In this document: in pieces, positions 11,056 through 21,300 of the stretch
How positions within the stretch are numbered: position 1 is the first letter of the stretch
Layout: the number at the start of each line of letters is the position of its first letter
NCBI GenBank assembly: GCA_022385805.1
Contig: MU277685.1
Location: 340,782 to 404,781, forward strand
Direction: 5' to 3'
DNA length: 64,000 nt
DNA from: Pilatotrama ljubarskyi
Taxonomy: Eukaryota > Basidiomycota > Agaricomycetes > Polyporales > Polyporaceae
The notes under the pieces: model-generated
The model's database searches: none
Told to the model about the DNA's origin: nothing
Seen by the model: the letters and a program-made list of their open reading frames with translations, nothing else
Made by a program: the position numbers and the translations under genes

Positions 11056-12353
11056 TGTCCGACCTTTTGATTCGTGAGGTATGCATGTCTATAGACTGAT
11101 GAGTACATGATTCTGATGTGTTGTGTGACATCCAGGTCGCCCCGGACGTCTGGACGTTCTCGAGGCGAGTGCGAGAGGTCGCGCTGATAGGAGGAGGCTT
11201 GCTTCGCGTTGCTGACCGTAGGTATCGCGCGCAACAGACCTTTCACACTCCTAGGCATCTTCCCAGTCGGAGGCCGTTCGACCGCCATCAAGCTTGCCGC
11301 CGGAGGGGTGTGGATCTTTGTGTCCACACCTCTGACGGACAAGACTAGAGCGAAGCTGGCAGAGCTCGGCGACGTCAAGTAGGCTGCCCCTTCATCGAGT
11401 GGTCTCCTCGAGGTGCTCACCCTAGGATCATTTGCAGGTACATTGTCGCAGGCAATGTCGTCCATCATTTGTTCCTCAGTAAGCGTCGTGCTAAAGGCAG
11501 TAATTGCCGGGGATTGACCATGTCAGAGCAATATAAGGATGCGTACCCCCAGGCTAAGACCATTGGTCCAGAGGACCTGAACCAGAAGAAGGCTGTCGAA
11601 GGCTGGCAGCTAGATGCTGGTCGGTGTGATCTCTGACAATGCACGTGTACTGTACCATAACCAACAGAATTCCCTTCTAGTGTTCAGTAGCAAGACGCCT
11701 GATACGAAGCATGGCTTCGAGGACGAGGTGACTTCATTTCTGCCCTGAGTACTGCTAGCAGCTGATAAGGATGTATCGCAGATCGAGCACTGGTTAGCTT
11801 GCGCGCAGCCCTCACATGTAGGGCAGACGACTAAGGCTGCGATAGCTACTTCTCGGGCTACGGAAACAAGGACATCGCGTTCTACCACAAGGCCTCCAAG
11901 ACTGTCATAGCGGCAGATCTCCTCATGAATAACCCTCCGACGGAGCAGGTCAGCCGTTCTGCCCTGCCCCACTCGCCGTGGCTTCGTCTTCATTGAACCC
12001 GTGTCTGCAGTACTCGAAGTCGGCCCAGTCGCCGAAGTCGGTGCTCCTGGGTTCAATGACGCCTTACGGGTGGCAGTTCCGCTGGTTCCTCTGGCTGAAG
12101 GAGAAAGACAAAACGTAAGGACCGTCGACTCTCTTCGCTGCGAATTCGGGCTCAGCTGCATCGGTACAGGGCGATGATTCGCGACGCAAGGAAGGTATAC
12201 GAGTGGGATTTTGATCGCTATATTCCTTGCCACGGAGTAGGTCTTGGTCGCGATTGTTGTCCACCACGAGCTGACTCCCCATGCCCCCAGGATATCATCG
12301 AGACGAATGCCAAAGAGGCATGGAAGGCAGCCTGGGTTCACTATCTGTCTTGA
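11056..12353 (+). CDS. DUF4336-type protein, intron-dense, one out-of-frame junction
   Basis: Exons read from splice signals: 11056-11079, 11136-11164, 11238-11378, 11438-11478, 11527-11619, 11681-11727, 11782-11792, 11846-11948, 12011-12114, 12156-12236 and 12291-12353, about 245 aa. The joined protein reads APDVWTFSRPF, GIFPVGGRSTAIKL, GGVWIFVSTPLTDKTRAKLA, YPQAKTIG, FEDEIEHCYFSGYGNKDIAF, KTVIAADLL and WDFDRYIPCHG, matching my memory of fungal DUF4336 proteins, whose fold is related to metallo-beta-lactamases. The role is unknown. The second intron starts with GC (GCGAGT) and the seventh exon has only 11 nt. All joins keep frame except exon 9 to exon 10, where the visible GTAAGG...CTCAG intron shifts the frame by one base. 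That means a splice site I missed, a sequence error, or a recently inactivated gene. Confidence 0.72.
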
Positions 12354-13588
12354 CGATAGCTTTGCTTTGAAGAGCATGCGAGCGTCTCGAAATGCTTGTT
12401 TTTGTTGTTCGATTACGAGGTTCAGTGCTCGATATCGCATCCGTACACGAACAAGCCTGCGCCGCAGGAGAACTGGCTCCCGGTAGCTCAGATACTCATA
12501 CAAATACTTGACGACGTCTGCTACGAACTTCAAGAGTACCTCGCTCGGCCTGTCACTCCTGCAGAGGCGGGGTGTCCGCGTAGAGGACGGCTTGCAGCCG
12601 CGCAGGGTATCGCGGGCCATTCGCCGCATCCGCTCGGACGGCGATTTCGCGGACCTCCTGGACGTCCTCCGGGGACAGCTTGATGTTTACGGAGTCCAAG
12701 TTTTCCTGCAAATTCTGTAGGTGACCTGTCTCAGTCTTGTCTAGAGCTGCCGCAATCATGTAAAGGCTCACCGGGATCTTGGTAGTGCCAGGGATCGGGA
12801 TGACGTCGTCGCCCTGTGCCAGCAGCCAGGCGAGTGCAACCTGGCCCGCCGTCGCGTTGTACTTCTCGCCGATCTTCTTCAGCCCGTCAGCGATCTTCAA
12901 GATGTTGGGGAAGTTCTCCTTCGAGTAGCGGGGCACTTTCCGACGGAAATCGTCCTCATCGAAGTCCTCTGGGCCTTTCTGCACAGCTCGTCAGCCCTAC
13001 AGCGAAGTGAGGCATGCAAGATGGATGGCTCACGTATCGGCCGGTGAGGAGACCGCGCCCAAGAGGGGAGTACGCGATGATCTTGATGCCGAGCTCGCGG
13101 GCAGCCTTCAGCAGCCCGACATCGGGGTCCTCAATATCGAGCGTGAACGGAGAGTACTCGACCTGCAAGGCTGAGATGGGGTGCACGGCGTGTGCGCGAC
13201 GCAGCGTCGCCTCGGAGAGCCCGATGTACTTGACTTTCCCGAGCCTGTGAGATGTGGTCAGTATCTTTAGATATCGCCGCTGTGGAGAGCTGGGATACTG
13301 ACTTCACTTGTTCCGCCATCGCCCCGACGCTGAGCTGCAGAGACCGTTAACGCATAGATCCTACCTGCGAACAGGCGACAATTTACCTCAATAGGGACGA
13401 GAGGGTCGGCTCTGTCACAAGGGGTCAGTATGGGTGTCCGAGTGAGCCTTACAGCAAACTGGCCTGTGGAGGTACCACAAGTCGACGTGGTCGGTACCAA
13501 GTCTCTTGAGCGACGCGTCCAGGGCTTGGACAGCATACTCCGGGGTGCCGTTGATGGCACGGTCCGGGTCGGGCACCTGGCCGAACTT

Positions 13589-13596
13589 TGTCGCCA
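13589..13596. repeat. 8-bp target-site duplication, left copy
   Basis: TGTCGCCA at 13589-13596 and again at 14996-15003 flank the element. The uninterrupted paralogue has the single corresponding site (tcgtggccaagaa at about 17025), so this is a duplication made at insertion. Confidence 0.8.
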
Positions 13597-14995
13597 CTGT
13601 GGGTAGGATATACAGTAGAATTCACTGTTCCCTACAGTACCCAATTAGTTGTCCCGAACAGTGAATTGAACTGTTATACGAATAGGTGTAAGGATTGTTT
13701 GCAACAGTGATTCTTCGGAAACCGGCTGTTCCCCACAGTGATTCCTCTGGGACTCATTGTTTTACACAGTGATCTGTGCCAAAAATTCGGTGATTTTCAC
13801 TGTCTTCGGCGAGGGACCAGTGAAATACATCGTTCAGGTCGCTGTGACTTTCCGGGGTCCTCTCGCTTTGAGACCAGTGTTCTCGCTCGATATACGCGGG
13901 ACAAATCACATATATTCACACGAAATATACAGCAGTATATACATGACACGGCGAATCATGCGGCCGCATGCGGACCCGACCTGGAATAGCAAGAACAGAA
14001 GGAAAGAAACTGGAGAGCGACAACTCACCATGGCTCAGCCCACCACTGGCCCTCAACTCAGCCACTCGCCGAGTCTCTCCCAATCGCCGAGCCGCGAAGG
14101 GCCCTAAGTGACAATGTCTAAGAGTGTGCGCACCTCAGACTTCCGCCGCGAACGCAACTGCACGAGCATACCGCTCACGCGCTGCAAGCGCCGCATGGTC
14201 TTTGTCTCGTGAGGGCTAACTTTATCCTTGGCCGAACGAATCACGCTCACCCGTGCGCATGAGCTCGTGCAGCGCTGCGCTCACGCGCTCAAGCTTGTGT
14301 GCCAACTTACCAGGGGTTCCCAGACTGCGACCACCATCGACGAGGGCAGCGAAGAGAGCCGGCCAATTGTGTACTCACTGCGCAGCTCGCACGCGTGGCG
14401 CCCCTACGCACGCATACTTCCTCACCAGAGTCGGGCCGTTCCCGCTTCGAGGAGGTGGAATCGCGGTCTCTACTCGTTGCCGCGCAAGGTCAAAACGCGA
14501 GAAATGTGTAAGCCCAGTGTAAGTCCAGTAGAAGGAAGAGCTAAGCAAAGGTTTTGGGGCGCATACAAGCAGCCTGAGGTGGCCAGAGTCGCATGGGCAG
14601 GGGGGGGGGGAGATGGTGGTCGCGGTGCAAGAGTGAGAATCGTCGGATGACGTCTGAAGTGAAGCGGAGTTTAAAACGCAAGAGAACTTCCCAAAGTGGT
14701 CAGAATGGGCGCTTACTACTTGCATGAAAACGAAGGGTTTGACAGACTTCGAGCGGCGTGTAACCGAGCAACGTTACAAACATTGAAGAAGAATGGGACG
14801 TAATTGGACAGCTAAAATCAATGTTTATGAATCAATGTATAGAACGATAGGCTAGAACACATTGATTATTCAGTGTACTGAACATTGATTTCGATAAACA
14901 GTACATTTCACTGCGTAAACTTTCAGTATCTCGGACATTGAAATCTGGCATATACTGTGCGAAACAGTGCTTTTCAATGTATATCGAATCCACAG
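13597..14995. mobile_element. 1.4-kb DNA transposon, non-autonomous, 8-bp TSD (hAT-like)
   Basis: The 1399-bp insert starts CTGTGGGTAGGATATACAGT and ends with the reverse complement of CTGTGGATTCGATATACATT; the inverted ends can be aligned over about 35 bp with several mismatches. Both ends are AT-rich and carry many CACTGT/ACAGTG motifs in both orientations (for example at about 13640, 13668, 13706, 13735 and 13767 on the left and 14875-14970 on the right), like the subterminal repeats to which transposases bind. The maximal direct duplication is 8 bp, which fits the hAT superfamily. If the end is read as CACTGTGG the duplication would be TCGC, closer to CACTA-type elements, so the class is not certain. 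The middle, about 13960-14700, is GC-richer and encodes no transposase that I can see; the longest open frames (140 aa or less) look random. The element must have been moved by a transposase encoded elsewhere. Confidence 0.8.
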
Positions 14996-15003
14996 TGTCG
15001 CCA
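14996..15003. repeat. 8-bp target-site duplication, right copy
   Basis: Second copy of TGTCGCCA, directly after the right inverted end of the element. Confidence 0.8.
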
Positions 15004-15982
15004 GGAATATCTCATCGCGCTTTCCGGTGCGCTTGAACCTGACCAAGGATTGTGAGGCTCCGAAGGCACACTCAGAGTGACGATGGCAGCGTAACCTACC
15101 ACTTGCCGATGAGCTCCTCGCTGTCGGCGTACCTGTCCGCGGTATCCCAGAATGTGCAGCCGTTCTCGTATACCGCGTCAAGGACCTGTCCGCGGTCAGC
15201 CTGCTACTCTTTACTGCAGCCCCGCCAGATCCTATCCCGCTGACCTTGAAGCGTTCCTCGTCGGGCAGGGGTTTCCCATAGAAAGCAGAGATGCCCATGG
15301 CACCATAGCCAATGGCGCTGACATCGGAGTCGCCTACTTTGCGGGTCGGGAGAGGCATTTCGCTTTCTGCTCTTGGACGAGGCTGGAGTGGATGGGTCTG
15401 TACGTTGTACGGGAACATCAACAACGCGCCCCCCTAAATACGTCTTCAGAGACTCCTTATTGCAGCTATCGGAAGCACAGAGGGTCATGCTGACGAATGC
15501 GTGGCCAGGCGACAGACCTCACCTTCTGCCATCTGTGGCGTTGCGCAAGCTTTCGCCGACGAGTTCAAATTCGTCAGCGAAGGAGATAGCAGTGGGTCCT
15601 CATGCAAATGCCCTGTCCCGGTCTCATACGATGGTTGCGGAACCGCGGGAATGCGGGTTGCGAGGAATTGGAGGCGTTGGAATATCAAATTCAGGTCGTT
15701 CCGAGCGTGTTGCGGCTGTGATAGAGCGACGTCAGAACATCGTGCAAAAGGCAAAGCCTGATCATGAGTCCCTCGGATTGACTTCATCGCTGGACGCACA
15801 AGCCTGCAAGTTTCGCAGGAAGTCGGATGCGAAGTTCCCTGGTACTCTTGTACGTCACCATATCTGAATAGACGGCTAACAATGTAGGGTTCACCGCCGG
15901 ACTGAGCGGCTCTCAATAGGTTGGATATCTATACAACAGCACGGTGTCTGCTAGGATATTCGGCAGTACCTCAGTTGACCTT

Positions 15983-17391
15983 CTACTTCTGCAGAGGCGG
16001 AGTGTCCGCGAAGAGGATAGCATGCAGACGCGCAGGGTATCGCGGGCCCTTCGCAGCATCAGCCTCGGCAGCGATTTTGCGGACCTCCTGCACGTCCTCC
16101 GGGGACAACTTGACGTTCACAGAGTCCAAGTTCTCCTTCAGATTCTGTAGGCGACCTGTCTCAGTCTCGTCTAGAGCTGTCGCAATCACCGAAAGGCTCA
16201 CCGGGATCTTGGTAGTGCCAGGGATCGGGATGACGTCGTCGCCCTGTGCCAGCAGCCAGGCGAGTGCAACCTGGCCCGCCGTCGCGTTGTACTTCTCGCC
16301 GATCTTCTTCAGCCCGTCAGCGATCTTCAAGATGTTGGGGAAGTTCTCCTTCGAGTAGCGGGGCACTTTCCGACGGAAATCGTCCTCATCGAAGTCCTCC
16401 GGGCCTTTCTGCACAGCTCGTCAGCCCTACAGCGAAGTGAGGCATGCAAGATGGATAGCTCACGTATCGGCCGGTGATGAGGCCCCGCCCTAGGGGAGAA
16501 TATGCGATGATCTTGATGCCGAGCTCACGGGCGGCTTTCAGGAGCCCGACCTTGGGGTCCTCGATGTCGAGCGTGAACGGAGAGTACTCGACCTGCAAGG
16601 CTGAGATGGGGTGCACGGCGTGTGCGCGACGCAGCGTCGCCTCCGAGACTTCGGAGAGCCCGATGTACTTGACTTTCCCGAGCCTGTGAGATGTAGTCAG
16701 TATCTTTAGATATCGCCGCTGTGGAGAGCTGGGATACTGACTTCACTTGTTCCGCCATCGCCCCGACGCTGAGCTGCAGAGACCGTTAACGCATAGATCC
16801 TACCTGCGAACAGGCGACAATTTACCTCAATAGGGACGAGAGGGTCGGCTCTGTCACAAGGGGTCAGTATGGGTGTCCAAGTGAGCCTTACAGCAAACTG
16901 ACCTATGGAGGTACCACAAGTCGACGTGGTCGGTGCCCAACCTCTTTAGAGATGCGTCCAAAGCCTGAGCAGCGTATTCCGGGGTGCCATTGACTGCTCT
17001 GTCTGGGTCGGTCACGATGCCGAACTTCGTGGCCAAGAAGATCTCTTCGCGCTTCCCCGTGCGCTTGAACCTAGGTGATGACGGTAAGGATCTGACCACC
17101 CAGTGCTGCGTCGGTTTCGGGACCTACCACTTGCCAATGAGCTCCTCGCTGTCGGCGTACCTATCAGCGGTGTCCCAGAAGGTGCAGCCATTCTCGTATA
17201 CGGCGTCAAGGACCTGGAGCGAGGACAGATCAGCCTGCTGTGCTGTACTCGACCTCGCCACTGCCGGGTGTACCGACCTTGAAGCGTTCTGCGTCAGGCA
17301 GAGGCTTCCCGTAGAAAGCAGATATACCCATGGCACCATAGCCTATGGCGGTGACGCTCGAGTCTCCTAGTTTGCGAATCGGGAGGGGCAT
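15983..17391 (-). CDS. aldo-keto reductase, copy B, intact
   Basis: NADP(H)-dependent (beta/alpha)8-barrel oxidoreductase of the fungal YakC/AKR13-like group. Seven exons on the minus strand: 17391-17278, 17213-17128, 17070-16903, 16850-16826, 16773-16742, 16683-16464 and 16408-15983, giving 356 aa. The catalytic tetrad is visible: Asp 52 and Tyr 57 in FWDTADRY, Lys 82 in LATKFG, His 122 in VDLWYLHR. Cofactor-site motifs include [29 protein letters not shown] and [10 protein letters not shown]. There is no signal peptide, so it is probably cytosolic. Exons 4 and 5 are only 25 and 32 nt. It is the tandem paralogue of the transposon-split copy A to its left, and the upstream 250 bp are also similar, so both were duplicated with their promoters. 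The physiological substrate cannot be told from the sequence. Confidence 0.92.
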
Positions 17392-17463
17392 TCTGTTCTC
17401 TGATTGCAGAAGGGGTGAAGACTTGGGGTTCTGTGGTATATGGGAACCTGCTTGTCAAGCCCC

Positions 17464-17470
17464 TTATATA
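17464..17470 (-). promoter_or_regulatory. TATA box of aldo-keto reductase copy B
   Basis: TATATAA on the minus strand lies 73 bp before the ATG at 17391. Copy A has only TATTTAG at the equivalent distance (about 15433-15439), so the disrupted copy also has a weaker core promoter. Confidence 0.5.
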
Positions 17471-17938
17471 TGCGTCCACGGACCCTTCGTTGAAGTCATC
17501 GGGTGCGTAAAGGGGGTTGCTTATGAATGCAAGCGTCATAGAATACCAACTACCATCCGCAACGCCGCACAAGCGTTCGTTAATGAGTCCAAATCTGTCA
17601 GCAGAGGAGATAGCAGTTGAGGAACTCATGCCTCGTATCAGTTCCTCATGATGGCCTGCGAAACGTTCGGTCCGAGCTCTTTAGCAGCGGCTGTGATGGT
17701 AGAGCATTGTGCCGCTTCGTGCGAAGGCAATTCGTGATGGTTCTCTGGCTAGACTTCGCATTCAACGACGTTTGCCAGATGTACTGCTTTTGCTGCCACT
17801 ACGACTCAGGGCCTTACTCAGCGCCCTACATCTTCTCTAAACAGGATGAACAGGGGGAGTAGGATGACCACTTATTAGCAGAGCAAGAAGATTCCGAGAT
17901 GCGGTATCTTACACTGATTGGATTTCTCGACAGGGGCG

Positions 17939-17946
17939 TATATAAA
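17939..17946 (+). promoter_or_regulatory. TATA box, probable SIN3 promoter
   Basis: TATATAAA lies about 430 bp before the SIN3 ATG and about 80 bp before a short upstream ORF. No other plus-strand gene begins between, so a long SIN3 leader is inferred. Confidence 0.35.
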
Positions 17947-18027
17947 CTCTGACCTCTCGGGAGCTTCACGCGCGGCCCTGACCTGTTTTGCTTGACCTGT
18001 CTTACTCGTCGAAGTTCAAGCTGAGCG

Positions 18028-18063
18028 ATGGCGAGGGCCGCGAGGCCCAGTGGGAGGCGCTGA
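18028..18063 (+). other. possible upstream ORF in the SIN3 leader
   Basis: ATG at 18028 followed by ten codons, mostly Ala and Arg (MARAARPSGRR), and TGA. If transcription starts near the TATA box at 17939, ribosomes would meet this ORF before the SIN3 start at 18377. A spliced leader could remove it. Confidence 0.25.
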
Positions 18064-18376
18064 ATAGGCGCCCGAGATCCATCTCATACTCCGGGAACAA
18101 GGGCCGCCGGCGCCTATTGCCCCGATCGACGTTGCGCACAAGTTGCGGGAGGGCATCTCAGCCACCGCTCTCCTTCCTTCCCCCGTCGCTCTCTCTCGCT
18201 GAAGTACATAGCCTCTAACGACACAAGCTACTACCTGCGAGTCCTCCTGCTGTGTGGGAATACCAGAAGCACATCCACAGCGGTATGTATGCACCGTCAA
18301 CGGCCAATAGCAACTCATCCTGATCCTGAAACCGACCGCAATCCTTTCTAGCCAAGGTCCGCTTTGCTCCGCCATC

Positions 18377-21300
18377 ATGGAGGCGGCTGCAGGCAAGGAT
18401 ATAGCAGAGGGAAACAGTATGCAAGCCAGCTCAGGAATGACCAGCTCCAACGCCGTTCCAGGAGCCCGGCCTGCAAGCCGTCCGCCTTCCCCACGCGTAC
18501 AGTCCGCCAAATCTCCCGAGGAGGAAACCACAAGTCATCCGAATGATGGAGTACAAGGACCGATAGCGAGTGACTATGCTGGTAGTCAAGGTGATGCGGC
18601 ATGCTACTCTATGTCTCCTCCACTCGTACTGAGCTCCCCCATATCTCCCAGGTCCCGACAGGCCACTCAATGTCAGCGACGCCCTCAGCTACCTTGACCA
18701 GGTGAAAATGCAGTTCGCTGACAGGCCGGACGTCTACAACAAGTTTCTCGACATCATGAAGGATTTCAAGAGCCAGCTGTGAGTCGCCTTCGAACACTGT
18801 TTACCATCACTGGTTGACCTTCCCCGTGACCAGTATCGACACGCCTGGCGTCATCGAGCGTGTATCCAACCTATTTCACGGACACCCATCTCTCATCCAG
18901 GGCTTCAACACTTTCCTCCCCGCAGGCTACCGGATTGAGACCACGGCTCATCCCGACCCCAACTACATCACCGTCACAACCCCCGCAGGAACCACCACGC
19001 AAGCCACGAACGGAGTCTTCAACTTTTCCGGAACCGCTGAACACCTTCCGCCACCCCCGCCTCCTGCAGCTCCGGAGCCCGAGCCACCCATAGTCTCTCA
19101 AGAGACCTTGAAGCCTGCTCTGGACTACGTCACCAAAGTCAGGACGCGCTACGCAAACGAGCCCGAGATGTACAGGAAGTTTCTCTCCATCCTATCCGAT
19201 TCTTCCGGCACGATGCAAGACCACAAAGATATCCGAGGGATGGAATCGTGGTCAGTAGCGTGCCTCTCGGCCAAGTACCCGCAAGGCGAGACTCTGCGCA
19301 AAATCGGTGTCTTGCTTGAGGACGCGCCCGACCTGATGCGGGAGTTCATCCAGTTCCTCCCGGACGAGCAGATCCAGAAGGAGGAGCTCGCGCGGGTCGC
19401 GAAGCTCGAAGAGCAGAAGAAGGCTAGCGAGCCCAAGTCAAAAAGAGGCGGTGACGGGCACGCATCCTCGTCGACTGCTGTCCCACAGAAACGGAAGAGG
19501 AAAGCTGCCGATCGCGAGAAAGAGAAAGAGCCTGCCGCGAAGGGTTCTGCGAACAAGGTATGCAGGCGATTCATTCCACTCGCGATGCTCTTCAGCTAAC
19601 AATCCGCGCAGAAAACCAAGGTCCAGGCGACGAGCGAGGCCCCTTCGCCTGCTCTAAATCAGCGACAAGCCGTCCCTCCACCTTCGCCGCCACGTGCACC
19701 CCCACAACCGCCTCCACAGGCCTTCTACCCTCATCAGCAGCACCAGCACCACCAACAGCCCATGCACCTTCCTCAGCCGATGCCGCAGCCCATACAGCAA
19801 TCCTCTGCTTTGCATCCGAGCGACGATCGCCACTTTTTTGAGCGCGTGAAGCGTGCGCTCGACAATCGCGAGACGTACAACGAGTTCTTGAAGCTTGTGA
19901 ATTTGTTTACGCAAGACATCATTAACTCTACGCGGCTCGTTAGGGAGGCGAGGTCCTTCCTTGGCGAAGGAGAGCTCATGGCGCAGTTCAAGGCTATCCT
20001 TGGCTGGGATGACCGGAAGGAGTGGATTGCGGCCGAGGAGGAAGCCTGGACGCGCCCCATGGGCGCGCTCGATCGCCCTAGTCGGGAGCAACTGCATACT
20101 CGGTATGGAAGCTACAGGAAACTCCCCGCCCATGTAGGTGTGCTCGCGGAACGGTACATGCAATGATGCTCAACGTTCACTTACGCAGGAGGTTACCGTG
20201 CAATGCTCCGGCCGTGACGAGATGTGCAACTCTGTGCTCAACGATGAGTGGATCTCGCAACCGACGTTCGCCAGCGAAGACGCAGGCTTCGTCGCGCACA
20301 AGAAGAACATTTACGAGGAAGCGCTGCACCGCAGCGAAGAGGAGCGGCACGAGTACGACTTCCATATCGAGGCCATTCACCGCACGATCCAGGTGCTCGA
20401 GCCGCTCAACAGCAAGATCGCGCAGCTCTCGCCCGAGGAGCGCGCCAACTTCAAGCTCAAGCCCAACCTCGGCGGGGTCGGGAAGGCGATTCACCAACGG
20501 GTGATCAAGAAGATCTACGGACGCGACCCGGGGCTCGAGGTGTGGGCGGCTATGCAGGAGGTGCCGGCGACGGCTATCCCGGTGGTGCTCACGCGCCTGA
20601 AACAGAAGCACGAGGAGTGGAAGCGCGCGCAACGCGAGTGGGACAAGGTCTGGCGCGAGGTCGACCTCCGCAACTACCACAAGTCACTCGATCACCAGGC
20701 CGTCACCTTCAAGGCGGCGGACAAGAAAGCGATCACACAGAAGGCGTTCGTCTCACAGATCGAGGCCGCGCGCGACGAGCAGCGCGTGAAGCGGGCCGCG
20801 CTTATCGACCCACTCTTTGCGCGGACAAAGCCTAGGCATCAGCTCGAGTTCGTGCTAGAGGATGTGTCCGTGCTCCAGGACACTCTCAAGCTCACCTTGT
20901 CGTTCCTCGATCGCACTCAGGGGCAGATCGCACTCGCGGATCGCAAGAAGATTGAGACGTTCCTGAGGTCCTTCGTCCCGCTCTTCTTCATGCTCGACCC
21001 CGTTGCTTTCAATGTCGCGTTCGCCCATCACGACACTGTCGATGGCGACGCTGAGCTGGATCATGCTGGGGAAGATGTCGAGATGAACGGTGCTAGCAGT
21101 AGCAGCTCAAGGGCGAGGAATAAGAAGGGTGGGGGTGGCGCCGCGGGTGATCTGCGCAAGCGGCTGTTGAAGAGCGAGCAGGCGAAGTCGAGCCGTCGTA
21201 CGAGGGCGCAGGAGGCTGCGTCTCCGACGCCCTCGCGTTTTGCCTCTCCAGCGCCCACCGATCCTATGCAGCTTGATGGTGAACCTAGGACGGAGAACGG

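Larger units (their letters stand above)
12553..15358 (-). pseudogene. aldo-keto reductase, copy A, disrupted by a transposon
   Basis: Same gene structure as the intact copy at 15983-17391. Exon pieces on the minus strand: 15358-15245 (MPLPTRKVGDSDVSAIGYGA), 15185-15100 (VLDAVYENG), 15038-14996 (FKRTGKRDEIFLA), then the 1.4-kb element, then the rest of that exon from 13596 down to 13464, and 13411-13387, 13334-13303, 13244-13034 and 12978-12553. The insertion sits directly before the codon for the catalytic Lys of the AKR tetrad, so an intact enzyme cannot be made unless the element is spliced out. One donor is also weakened: AG|GCCAGT replaces the AG|GTCAGT of copy B (at 13463). Relative to copy B the exon 13244-13034 lacks 9 nt, in frame. 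The remaining frames are open, so inactivation is recent (inference). Confidence 0.85.

Noticed and set aside
13720..13790. Repeated ACAGTGAT words considered as a CRISPR-like array
   Set aside because: Unit and spacing vary, the genome is fungal, and they are better explained as subterminal repeats of the transposon.
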